Assembly: GCA_023410475.1 (NCBI GenBank)
Contig: JAEYPS010000039.1
Location: forward strand, 52,851 to 116,850
Source: Bacillota bacterium
GTDB lineage: Bacteria; Bacillota; Clostridia; Christensenellales; SZUA-584
DNA length: 64,000 bases
Reading direction: 5' to 3'
Under the pieces are notes generated by a model. It did no database searches, was not told the origin of the DNA, and worked only from the letters and a program-made list of their open reading frames with translations. A program made the position numbers and the translations under genes. Shown piece after piece: positions 8,830 to 17,774 of this stretch; the stretch's first letter is position 1; every line of letters starts with the position of its first letter.

Positions 8830-9500
8830 CTAAAATACCGTCTTGAACGGGCCTCCCTTTACGGCCGCTATCTTCATTCCGGTTACGTTTTTAAACGCCC
8901 CGCTTTTTACGGGCGCTATCTTCATGCTCAGCATGGTTTTATTTATAGCCTGTTTGCCGGGAGCGATCCATACCGGCATACGGTAACTGATCTCAATATA
9001 CGGCCGATACGTTTCCCCCCGCTCCTTTGTAAAAAACTGCTTTCTTTTTTCATAAAGGCTTTCGTTTGCCTGCAGCAGCATAATCCCGTGACAGACGCGG
9101 TCGTTTTCAACAATGTCTTTTACAAGGCCTGTAATACAAAGCTGCGGGAGCCGTTCGCGTTCCCGCTGAGTGTCAGCGCAGCCTGCGCTGTCTCCGTAGC
9201 CGCAGGCTGGTTTGCGTAGGTCACCGTGTTTTCGCTCCAAGCTCCGGTAATACATCTTGCATAGAACGTCAGCGTATTGGAGTATGCGTTTTCCGAATAA
9301 TCCTGATATAGGTAAAGCACAGCGCTGTCAATGATCGTATTGCTCACAGGCGAAAAATCAAACTTCAGAAGTATCCTGTCAATCTGCTGCCCGCTCATCC
9401 TGCCGACAGGCATGAAATCTTTCGTATAATACTCTGTGCTGTGCTGATCCGTACTGCGGATATTCGTGTCCCCTGTTGCCTTAATAGTTGCGGCCGGCAT
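8830..9500 (-). pseudogene. DNRLRE-domain virion protein, frameshifted
   Basis: Two frames together encode one DNRLRE-type beta-sandwich protein. The first (start 9500, MPAATIKATGDTNIRST) runs through DRILLKFDFSPVSNTIIDSA and ends after GSRSF. The second continues with CITGLVKDIVENDRVCHGIML, as expected for the domain. Adding one T to the T3 run (9138-9140, AAA on the plus strand) restores a single frame of 223 residues. Such domains are found in surface and virion proteins. The C-terminus carries two copies of an MKIAxVKxGxFK unit. It may be real decay or a sequencing indel. Confidence 0.7.
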
Positions 9501-9511
9501 ATAATCACCCC

Positions 9512-10333
9512 TTACGCCTGATACTGTATATACAGCGTGCCTGCGGGGTAACTGCCTGCAGAGGGCGCGGGGCCAGTGCCGTAAACAACAGGGCACAGCT
9601 GCACGGGTATACAGCCGGCAACGTTAAGCATTAGCTTATCGTTGGAGTTATTGTATGAAATAGTGTCACCGGTAGCCATGGTTATAGACGATACCTGTCC
9701 CAGTTTTTCTGTATTCACAGCTTCATTCGCTATCTTATCGCTTGTAACAGCGTTTGCGGCTATTTTTGTTGAAATTACAGCTCCAGATAATATTTTATTT
9801 TCATTTATCTGATTATCCGCAATTTTATCTCCAGTAATAGATAAATTTGTTAGGCTATTTCCATCCACAGCATCAGCTGCGATTTTATCGCTTGTTATAG
9901 ATCCCGAAGCAATTTTGTCACTAGTAATTGCTCCATCAATTATTTTTGTAGTTGTAACCGCATTTGCAGCAATTTTAATATCTGTTACGGCATCATCTTG
10001 TATTTTATCAGTAGACACTGTATTATTGCCAGGAACAGCAAGTCCATTTGTAACGTTAAAAATTGTTGCTGCCAGGCTAGCTATTTGTGACCATACAGTG
10101 TTACCCGCCAGATTCTGAATTTCTGCACTTCCTATTCTTTCTGACCCACTTGCAGATGTAATGCTGCTGTGTAATTGAGCTATCAATATATTGTTTATAT
10201 AGTTTTTTATTTGATCGGATATACCCTGTATACTGTTCCTCGCCTCCGATTCGCTCAGCGGCGTTGCAGGATAAGCATCCCTGTCATTAAGCCCTTTTTC
10301 CGGTGTAAATGCCATCTTTGTAAAATTAGCCAT
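9512..10333 (-). CDS. Phage tail fibre with SDKIA-type repeats
   Basis: A 273-residue protein. Residues about 95-220 are short repeats of the AITSDKIAANAV type (DKIQDDAV, TKIIDGAI, DKIASGSI, DKIAADAV and so on), a pattern common in trimeric phage tail fibres. The C-terminus is a small beta-rich tip (PVVYGTGPAPSAGSYPAGTL). The repeat part is clearly AT-richer than its neighbours, which suggests separate acquisition. Start 10333 follows AAAGGTG. It overlaps the stop of the 10339-12321 gene's downstream flank closely, consistent with one operon. It probably contributes to host recognition. Confidence 0.75.
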   Translation of the reverse strand: MANFTKMAFTPEKGLNDRDAYPATPLSESEARNSIQGISDQIKNYINNILIAQLHSSITSASGSERIGSAEIQNLAGNTVWSQIASLAATIFNVTNGLAVPGNNTVSTDKIQDDAVTDIKIAANAVTTTKIIDGAITSDKIASGSITSDKIAADAVDGNSLTNLSITGDKIADNQINENKILSGAVISTKIAANAVTSDKIANEAVNTEKLGQVSSITMATGDTISYNNSNDKLMLNVAGCIPVQLCPVVYGTGPAPSAGSYPAGTLYIQYQA

Positions 10334-10338
10334 AGTAA

Positions 10339-12321
10339 TCACCTTTTTACCTTTCTGTTACCGTAATACGTCAGACGCAGCCCCGAAAGTCCCACGCCTC
10401 GCCCGATGTCGCTTCCCGACACCTTAACCTGAACATATGATACTTTTTTGATTCCCAGGCGCATCGAGAATGTCTTTGCATACTTTATCGTCTCCCATGT
10501 AAATGCACGCCAGTTAAAATCGCTCCAGCTGAACGACTTTATGTCGAAATCCCTCGATACTATTTCATCCGTATCCTCACTGCCAACAGTGACGCTTACT
10601 TTGATGTTGCCGTCTGGAGAGAAGCTGGGATAAGCAAACATAAATGTTTTAAGCTCTTCAGGGCGGCCAAGGTCAAAAGCCTTGCTTAAAAAATAAGCGT
10701 CTATGGGTTTGCCAAAATCGTCTTTGGCGTTTGTAAGCCCGGCTATGCCATTCTCCGCTCCATAATAGAGCTTCTGTCCCGCACAAAAAACATCGGCATT
10801 AATATTGCTGAATCTGTACCACGCAAGCCGTTTTTGCGCCTGTTCGTAATCCGAGTAATTATAGTACGGCGTCTGCTCATAATCCCAAAGATAAACTCTG
10901 CCGTTTACGCACAGCCAGTAATACCGTTCATAATCACATGAACACGCCTGCTCAAGCCCGCTCTCCATGAGCAGAAGGCTGTTTACGTTGGCGGACAGCG
11001 GTTTTATCAGATCCTCACGCTCGTTGCTGGTGGATATGAGCATATACACGCCGCTCCTTGTATTCGCAAAAACAAGGCGGTTGTCGATTAGCTGTATGCT
11101 GCCTGGTATATCGCAGCCTATCACGCTGTTGCATTCTCGTACCGGAAAAAACGCGTCCTGACCATCAAACGCGTAGCGCAGGGAGAATACGGAGCTTTTT
11201 TTGAAAATAACGAGCTCACTGCCCATCTTTGCGGCAGCGGTTATGGCCTCGCCGTTCTGGTCAAGATACTCCTCTCCCGTGTCAGGGAAATACCCCATGC
11301 CGCTGCCGACGTGCAGCCCAAGATCGCTGTGCCAGTGTGACAGAGGATAATCGGGATTCGCGGTTACAAACACCCTGGTGCCGCCAGTAAGCCCGCCCGA
11401 TTCACCCCCGAAAGCTACCGCAGCCTTGCAGCCAGTTATCCTCTTCTTGCGCGAGCCATCCGGGTCGGCTATATAAGCGGTTATCCATACATTATTCGTG
11501 CCTTTGGGAGGGGCGCTTGAAAACGTGACAGTCCCCTCAGCGCTGTCAAATGAGAATCCTGTTTGAACTGTAACGGCGTCTATAACAATCTCGATATCTG
11601 CGGTCAGGTCCTCTCCCTCGGGCACCGGAAGCTCGTATACCGCCAACACGCCGTCACCGTTGTACTTGACGCAAAACCCTCCGCCCAGAAGGTTATAAGG
11701 GTCACTATCGTCAGATTCCGATAAATCAGGCCTGCAGTTGATCATTATCACAGGCGCGTACGGCTCAACAGCCTTGACCCTAAAGTCTGCGCCTATCTGC
11801 CATATCTCGCTCCCGTCAATGTAGTACATAACGTCGCCGAATTCAACGAATACGCCGGAAACATCTCCGATTTCCTGTGCTATCTCCTCCGCTGACTTAT
11901 GCCATGAGCCCGCATAAATCGCTATGTCGCCTTCAAGATATTCCGTTCCCGCTATAGTCCCGCCCCCGCCGGCAACTTCATAAAAGTCACCCGCCATAGG
12001 CTCGGGATAGCGCGGCGGCTCCGGATACCCTTCTGCCGCACTGAACGTTCCCCTGTAGTTTCGTGCTCCTGCCTCATCCCACCTGTACAGCTTCGTTCCC
12101 GCGTGAACTATTCTCATTCCGCAGAACTCATCTGAGATCCTGTGGACATTCGGGATGTTCTTTACAACCATGACCTGTCCCGGGCGTTTGCACAGCGCCT
12201 TGTTTTTATACCAAAGATTCAGCATATCCGGGCTCTGATTATCGGCTATTTCATATTCGGGATCATGCGTATTTAACCCTCCGCTCATATCGGGAAGCTT
12301 TATCTCGCTTAACGCTCTCAT
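10339..12321 (-). CDS. Large phage tail/virion structural protein
   Basis: A 660-residue protein that starts LPDMSGGLNTHDPEYEIADN and QSPDMLNLWYKNKALCKRPG, an opening seen in structural proteins of podovirus-like elements, where it occupies the position of P22 tail accessory or hub proteins. The rest is beta-rich, with no signal peptide. It lies between the collar fibre and the repeat fibre genes. AGAGGTG precedes ATG 12321. The specific role (hub, stabilisation or tail tube) is inferred only from position. Confidence 0.65.
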   Translation of the reverse strand: MRALSEIKLPDMSGGLNTHDPEYEIADNQSPDMLNLWYKNKALCKRPGQVMVVKNIPNVHRISDEFCGMRIVHAGTKLYRWDEAGARNYRGTFSAAEGYPEPPRYPEPMAGDFYEVAGGGGTIAGTEYLEGDIAIYAGSWHKSAEEIAQEIGDVSGVFVEFGDVMYYIDGSEIWQIGADFRVKAVEPYAPVIMINCRPDLSESDDSDPYNLLGGGFCVKYNGDGVLAVYELPVPEGEDLTADIEIVIDAVTVQTGFSFDSAEGTVTFSSAPPKGTNNVWITAYIADPDGSRKKRITGCKAAVAFGGESGGLTGGTRVFVTANPDYPLSHWHSDLGLHVGSGMGYFPDTGEEYLDQNGEAITAAAKMGSELVIFKKSSVFSLRYAFDGQDAFFPVRECNSVIGCDIPGSIQLIDNRLVFANTRSGVYMLISTSNEREDLIKPLSANVNSLLLMESGLEQACSCDYERYYWLCVNGRVYLWDYEQTPYYNYSDYEQAQKRLAWYRFSNINADVFCAGQKLYYGAENGIAGLTNAKDDFGKPIDAYFLSKAFDLGRPEELKTFMFAYPSFSPDGNIKVSVTVGSEDTDEIVSRDFDIKSFSWSDFNWRAFTWETIKYAKTFSMRLGIKKVSYVQVKVSGSDIGRGVGLSGLRLTYYGNRKVKR

Positions 12322-12363
12322 AATTTCACCTCTCTCATATATGTCAAACCGGCATCTGCTTAC

Positions 12364-14651
12364 TCATGCAGTTCTCTTCCACATATAAACGACCATATAC
12401 GGAGGCAGATTGTTATGCGCTCCTCCTCCGCCTGTATTATCGTTTGTCGCTGTTGAAGACGCAGAATTGCCCGTGAAGTTCGGCAGATCAACGCTATGTG
12501 TGTGCCCGGCGCTTGCGCCTCCCGAATTGCCGCTTACCAGATGGTTATGCGAGCCCGCCGAAGCGGCCAGAGTTGCGTCACGATAGACCGTACCGCTTGT
12601 ATAGCCTGTCCTGTATCCGGATGACGAATCTCCCGAGCCGTTTCCCGAGAGAGATATGTATTGTCCCTGATACCACTGAATATTATGGCTGTGGGTTCCG
12701 CTGCTTAGCGAGTTAATGCTTATCCCATGTGAATGATCCGCGCTCTGGCCGCCGGACGTAGCCGCCCCGTGATCGTGAGCTATGCTGTGACTGTGACTGC
12801 TCTGGCCATGTGTATGCTGCGGCATCTCGGAAATGAGAAGCGCGTGTGATTTCTCCCCGCCCGTAACTTCAACGCTATTAAAATCGGGATCAGCCGTGTC
12901 ATAACCCGCGAGCATCCTTCCCGGCGCGATCGGTTCCCATGTTCCCCCGAAAAGCAGCTCGGGTGGAGTATTAACCACCGATAAGTAGATTGCCCCCACC
13001 GGATACAAAGCAAGCATCAGATCCTGAAGAGAATACCCGTCCTTAAGCGTATTTGTTCCGTTTCCGTCCCACTGAGGAAATTTGCTGTCGGTATTGGAAA
13101 CAGGTCCGATAACGTCGCCCGCGCCCTGCCCGTTGAGCCCTTTTTGTGCAAGCACTCCCCAATATTCATTGTCTCCGGGCAAGGTTCCCGTTGAATTCTT
13201 TTTCGCATAATAAGAGCTCCCGTAATACGTAACGCAGTCTATATACTCCGGGTCGTTAACATACGGCGTTCCTGCGTTATATTCCCCCAGCATACGATAT
13301 GAAACGCCTTTTTCTCCTTCTATGCCCTGAATGCCCCGCTCCCCTTGCGCTCCCTGTATACCCTGCTCTCCCTGGAGGCCTTGTATTCCCCGCTCTCCCT
13401 GTATACCCTGCTGACCTTCAGGCCCTCGTATGTAAACCGTTTCTCCCCAGACGTTCCCTCCGTCCGCGCTGAATCTGACATATCCGTCACCCGTTATATA
13501 TGAAGAATGCCAGCTTTCACCGTTGGCTGAATACTGTGCCTGAACAAAGGGCGTGGCATCCCCTTTATCGCCTCTGTCGCCCTTTTCACCCTTATCGCCT
13601 TTCGCCCCCTTCTTGGGCGCGGCATATGATTGATACCTTATTATAAAGTTTAGTACGACATACGGCTGAAGGTTATTATGCGCATCACCACCCGCACTGT
13701 CATTTGTCGTACCGTTGTGAGTATGATTCGCGCTTGTTCCATTCGTTGTCCCTGATATATTGTGCGAATGGCTCCCTGCCGAACTAGCCGTGCCGCTTAT
13801 TGTATGGCTATGGTATCCTGCGCTGACAGTATTTAAACTCTGATATGTATTATCGCACGCGCTTTCAGAACCAGAGGCGACATATATAATACCTACGTAT
13901 CTCCCGTACTCGTGACTATGAGTTCCGGTTGATATGGTATCCCCAGACACGCTATGACTGTGACTGCCACCCGACGAAATACTTATTCCCGACACTCCAT
14001 GTACATGCCCCGCGCTTTCGTTACCTGTTGAAAATGAGTGGTTATGTGCCGCCAGCTCACCGGCCGTCATTATATGCGTTTTCTCGCCGCCCGTTTCCCC
14101 GATATTATCAAAAACAGAGTCCCCCGCGTCTTTGCCCACCGCGGCTCTTCCCTTAGATTCGGCAGATTGAACATTTGCGCCCCGGCTATCCCCCAAGGGC
14201 ACGCATACACGTAGTGCGCCCCGCTCTGAGAACCGCTCGTATTTATAGCGGGTCCGCCTCTTGTAGCGGACAGCCTGAACGAATTGACGGTCACATCCCT
14301 GACAAAATACAGTATGTTGGCTAAAAGGCCGGAAGGCAGCACTCCGGACGTCGTAAGAAACACCGAGTCTCCGACAGAAAACCCGTGTCCGTTCAGGGTT
14401 ACAACCGCAGCCGAACCGATGCTGATGGCAGCGTTTCCTCTGTTTTCGCACAGCTTTGCGAACAGATCGGCATACTCAGTCCTCGAAACGGCGGAGCCGT
14501 CACAGATAAGCCAGCTGTCAGGGGGTGAACTCATAGGCCACAGTGTTATCGCCCCTACCTCCGAAAGCGATATCTCGCCCGCTCCCGGCATATCTTCAAC
14601 AGACTTTATACGCCTTGACAGCCTTAAGATATCTGTTTCAGCAGCGTTCAT
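12364..14651 (-). pseudogene. Phage tail fibre with two collar domains and collagen-like repeats, frameshifted
   Basis: The gene begins at ATG 14651 (overlapping the connector stop by 4 bp) and encodes a tail-collar domain that breaks at FNLPNL. A second frame continues GRAAVGKDAGD...NIGETGGEKTH. Adding one G to the G3 run (14150-14152) joins them into 762 residues. Beyond the first collar come histidine-rich HSH repeats, two collagen-like Gly-X-Y segments (GAKGDKGEKGDRGDKGD; GIQGERGIQGLQGEQG), then a second collar domain (YPVGAIYLS, GGEKSHALLISEMPQHTHG) and a second His-rich tip. It would be a trimeric receptor-binding fibre. Confidence 0.75.
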
Positions 14652-15007
14652 GACATACCGTCCAATATACCGTACTCGTCTGTTATATCCGACTCTTCAG
14701 GCTTGATGGTGCGTATCAGAGAGCGGTACATATAGCTGTAGTCGCTGTACATATCAGCGTTCCTGTCCGCAAGCGCGAAACTCGCCGCCAGCCCGTAGGG
14801 CATTATCCTTGCCGCCGTATCGTCGCTAAGCACCAGCACCGAATCAAGGCTCTTTATTTTTCCGGGCGTTTTTCCTTCGTAAAACGCAAGCTCTCTCTGC
14901 AAAATATCAATAAGCTGCGGCGCCTTAGACTCATAATCATCTTTGGCGACCGGGTCCGCTTCGTCTATCAAAGCCATCGCCAGCTCATACACATCATATG
15001 CGGTCAT
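14648..15007 (-). CDS. Phage head-tail connector/adaptor-like protein
   Basis: A 119-residue alpha-helical protein (MTAYDVYELAMALIDEADPV, then LIDILQRELAFYEG and an acidic C-terminus). Its size, helical character and position between capsid genes and tail genes fit the connector proteins of podoviruses (P22 gp4-like). Start 15007 is preferred because AGAGGTG is 7 bases upstream; other ATGs at 15013 and GTG 15016 are too close to it. Assignment rests mainly on position. Confidence 0.6.
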   Translation of the reverse strand: MTAYDVYELAMALIDEADPVAKDDYESKAPQLIDILQRELAFYEGKTPGKIKSLDSVLVLSDDTAARIMPYGLAASFALADRNADMYSDYSYMYRSLIRTIKPEESDITDEYGILDGMS

Positions 15008-15120
15008 GCTCATCACCTCTTGTTATTGGATTTGCCGAACCCAAACTATTTCGGGCTCGATCGTTCGTATATAAAAACACCGGCTATTTTAAACTTCCGG
15101 TAAAATACTCTGGTTTAGTT

Positions 15121-15141
15121 GGGAGGGCGCCGCGCCCTCCC
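15121..15141. repeat. GC-rich hairpin in the gap between virion genes
   Basis: A perfect 9-bp stem (GGGAGGGCG / CGCCCTCCC, 3-base loop) lies in the 150-bp gap between the decoration-like gene and the connector gene. No T tract follows it in the direction of the operon. It may be an mRNA processing or stability element, or another intergenic repeat. Confidence 0.5.
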
Positions 15142-15166
15142 GCGTATGTTTTTACAGTTTCTTCTC

Positions 15167-15538
15167 CTACAGCTGCACAGCCTCTATCCGCACTGACGCA
15201 AGCTCCTCTGTAAGTTCATTGCCCTGTTCGTTAGTCAGCGCGACGGTTATGTTCCCTGTAGAAAGGTTCTTATACCTTGCCGTATCAAACAGCGCAATAT
15301 AAGCCGTTTCTGCGGCTTCGACCGTTACGTTCATATCACCAAGCGCGGCTCTCGGTCCGTTCCCCTTGGCGACTTTTACCACTACGGCTGTCGCGTTATC
15401 ATTCACAACGCGCAGCGCGAGCCTTGCGTCCCTGCCCGAATGAGCAACGTTCTGCGAAACAGCCGCCGGGGCGATATTTGCCGCGGGCATCACGCTGGTT
15501 CCGCCGCCGCTTACGTTAAATACACTCAAATTTCCCAT
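15167..15538 (-). CDS. Small phage structural protein, decoration-like
   Basis: A 123-residue beta-rich protein (MGNLSVFNVSGGGTSVMPA, then VTVEAAETAYIALFD and LTNEQGNELTEELASV) with no cysteine and no membrane segment. It starts 12 bp after the capsid gene, with AGGGGG upstream. Genes in this place usually encode head decoration or head-completion proteins. I do not recognise a family. Confidence 0.6.
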   Translation of the reverse strand: MGNLSVFNVSGGGTSVMPAANIAPAAVSQNVAHSGRDARLALRVVNDNATAVVVKVAKGNGPRAALGDMNVTVEAAETAYIALFDTARYKNLSTGNITVALTNEQGNELTEELASVRIEAVQL

Positions 15539-15550
15539 ATGTTCGCCCCC

Positions 15551-16389
15551 TTATATACCGGTCTCTTCACCGGGCGTTATGTCGATAGTTATAAGCTCGC
15601 CCGGCCGTATTACCGTTCCGCCGTAAAGGTGCAATACCTTGAACGCGTCCGAAAACTTCTTCTCGGGCTTGTAGCGCTCTATCATGCTCGCGGGTATCTG
15701 CTCGGCCAGCGCTATAGCCTGCCTCGAGAACGCCATGCAGTGGTGCACGTCGTCCGTCTTTTTTATTGAGTTTGAGACGTATACGTTGAAGTTGAGGTAG
15801 CTGCCTTTAAAGCCCTTGCCCAGCACTTCGGCGTTCGCCTGCTGAAACATTATCTTTCCGAGCACGAGTTTCGTATACACCGCCGGTGATATAACGAGAG
15901 ATTTCTCTTCCTCAAACGGAACATCCGCTTCGAGCAGCGCCTGCTCCGCCGCCGCCAGCGTCGAGAGTATCGTCGCCGCGGTACAGGAAGCGTTCTCGAG
16001 CTTAGTCGCGGCCTGGTCATGGAATCCGGCTATATACTCGTCAAGCGTCTGCGCGAGCGCCTTTTTCGCTTCCCTTACCTCTACTCCGAACACTTCTCCC
16101 TGCGCCTGATAGCCGTCTATCCTCTCGACTCGACGTTAACGTACTTCGCCTGGCTTATATACAGGTCCTGATTGTAGCTCGTCTTTGAGTCGAGCGTGAT
16201 GTCTTCGCCCGGCGTGTAGTCTCTTACAACCGGCCTGCCTACTCCCGCGATATGCAGCACGTCTCCTTTTTTCGTTATCTCGCCGATGATAGGCCCCTTA
16301 TAGCAAAGGTTTTTAAAGACGCAGTCTCTGCCCCTGTCCGTCATCAGCTCTTTGGCCAGAACCTCCGGCCTGAAACTTTCATATGCCAA
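15551..16389 (-). pseudogene. Major capsid protein, broken by a 5-bp tandem duplication
   Basis: The gene starts at TTG 16389 (GGAGG upstream). Frame one gives 90 residues ending YISQAKYVNVESRG-stop. Frame two picks up at ERIDGYQAQGEVFGVEVREA and runs to 15551. At the junction (16124-16133) CTCGA is present twice in tandem; removing one copy yields NVERIDGYQ and a single 277-residue frame. The ISQAKYVNVE sequence and the position after the scaffold identify it as a P22-like coat protein. As written, only an N-terminal fragment would be made, so no capsid could form unless the duplication is an assembly error or is bypassed. Confidence 0.75.
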
Positions 16390-16433
16390 TTTTAATCCTC
16401 CTTATTTCCCCAAAAGCCAGTGCTTTCAGGGCG

Positions 16434-17093
16434 TCATTTTCCTGTCAGGCACGCCCATATTCGTTCATGGTTTTTGTCAAGCTCCTCGCAGGTCATGCTC
16501 CTTATGCTCTCCTCGTTTATTGCCTTCGCCCTTGCGGGCGCGTTGCTTACTGCGCCTCCCATGCTGGCCGCGTTGTTTTTGCGGTTAACCTCAGCCTGCG
16601 CCGACGCTTTTTCCATATCGCCTATCTTGGCGGACAGCGTCTGCGCCTGGTGCGAAATAAACGCTTCGCTGAGCGGCACTCCTCTTTTCCACGCCGCTAT
16701 CACGCTCTCGGGAAGCTTTCTCGGGTCTACCCCGGGGTTGCCGCGCATGAAGCTTTCAAGCTGCCCGTCAATGACAGCCTGTTTGTCTGACGCTCTGCCC
16801 GCTGTCAGGCCCGCGCTCTCGTATCCGGACAGCTTCGCCGATACCTCTTTCAGGCGCTCCTGAAGCTTGTCATAGTTCATGCCCTTCTGGGCGTAGGTCA
16901 CAGCCTCCTCTTTTGACAGAGGCTTGTCCTGCTTGTTGTACCGGACTGTCATAAATGGCTCGTCCGGCGTCTGTTCGCTCCGATCCTCCTCATCCATAAA
17001 AGCCTGCCGCTCTTCGGACTCCGAATCGGGCGCCGATATCACGTCCGGCTGGTTTGCCGGCTCACCGGCCTGTGGTTGGGCCGTCTCATACAT
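16434..17093 (-). CDS. Phage scaffolding protein
   Basis: A 219-residue, mostly helical and highly charged protein. It has an acidic, disordered N-terminus (SESEERQAFMDEEDRSEQTP), a central coiled-coil region (LQERLKEVSAKLSGYESAG), and a C-terminal part with DKNHERIWACLTGK. This build and the position between portal and coat genes are typical of capsid assembly scaffolds. GGGAG precedes ATG 17093. It would guide coat protein assembly and then leave the head. Confidence 0.8.
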   Translation of the reverse strand: MYETAQPQAGEPANQPDVISAPDSESEERQAFMDEEDRSEQTPDEPFMTVRYNKQDKPLSKEEAVTYAQKGMNYDKLQERLKEVSAKLSGYESAGLTAGRASDKQAVIDGQLESFMRGNPGVDPRKLPESVIAAWKRGVPLSEAFISHQAQTLSAKIGDMEKASAQAEVNRKNNAASMGGAVSNAPARAKAINEESIRSMTCEELDKNHERIWACLTGK

Positions 17094-17267
17094 AGAAAAT
17101 TACTCCCTTCGTTATACCTGTCTCAATCTTCCTGTGCTGATACTCTGAGCGCTTTGCTGCGTTAATGAATCTGATACAACACGGTAAATCAGAGCTTGTC
17201 TCGTTGTTCCTATACTTGCCCAATCAAAAAGGGCCGCGATCTCTCACAGCCCTTTATTGCCTTATCG

Positions 17268-17600
17268 TCAGATCAACCTCGACAGCGCGCCGATTATACC
17301 TCCGATCACCGCCGCGATCACAGCGATATAAAGCCTCGCCTTGGTGTCCTCACTCTTCGAGGTGTTTCTGACTATCTGGTCTATCTTGTCTTCAAGCCGC
17401 GCGAACTTCTGCTCGACCACTCCGAACTTACCATGCATCTGAGTATCGAGCTTATCGACCTTTCCGTTAAGCGTCGCATCAAGCTTTTCAATATCCCCGT
17501 TTGCTTTTGTGAGAGCGTTGCAGAAATTCGCCATCTCATCTTTGAGATTGTCGATATTATCTTCTATCCTTGACAGCCGGTCATTCTGTTCAGTCGTCAT
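17268..17600 (-). CDS. XhlA-like coiled-coil protein with C-terminal membrane helix
   Basis: A 110-residue protein. The first 80 residues form a coiled coil (RLSRIEDNIDNLKDEMANF ... FARLEDKIDQIVRN). The last 20 residues are a membrane helix (LYIAVIAAVIGGIIGALS). This matches the build of XhlA/BhlA-type holin-associated proteins. The setting between portal and scaffold genes is unusual for a lysis gene. ATG 17600 follows GAGGTG. It could also be a membrane-tethered structural accessory. Confidence 0.55.
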   Translation of the reverse strand: MTTEQNDRLSRIEDNIDNLKDEMANFCNALTKANGDIEKLDATLNGKVDKLDTQMHGKFGVVEQKFARLEDKIDQIVRNTSKSEDTKARLYIAVIAAVIGGIIGALSRLI

Positions 17601-17774
17601 GATACACCTCATCTTTGCAGGTTTCTTTTGCGTTATTACATTATATGCATCAGCGTGCATACTTGCACCACCCCTCCGGCATATCGGCAATGTTATTGCC
17701 TTGCCTTATTGCGCTTTGTCGTTAGTCAGCACACGCCCTCATATATCGTTACTGAAAGCATACTCCGCCGGAGT

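Noticed and set aside
12364..14451. 695-residue ORF taken as a complete gene
   Set aside because: Its first 100 or so residues are the out-of-frame reading of the true collar domain; the real gene starts at 14651 and has a frameshift.
16117..16389. Programmed frameshift in the capsid gene
   Set aside because: No slippery heptamer is present at the junction, and a simple 5-bp tandem duplication explains it completely.
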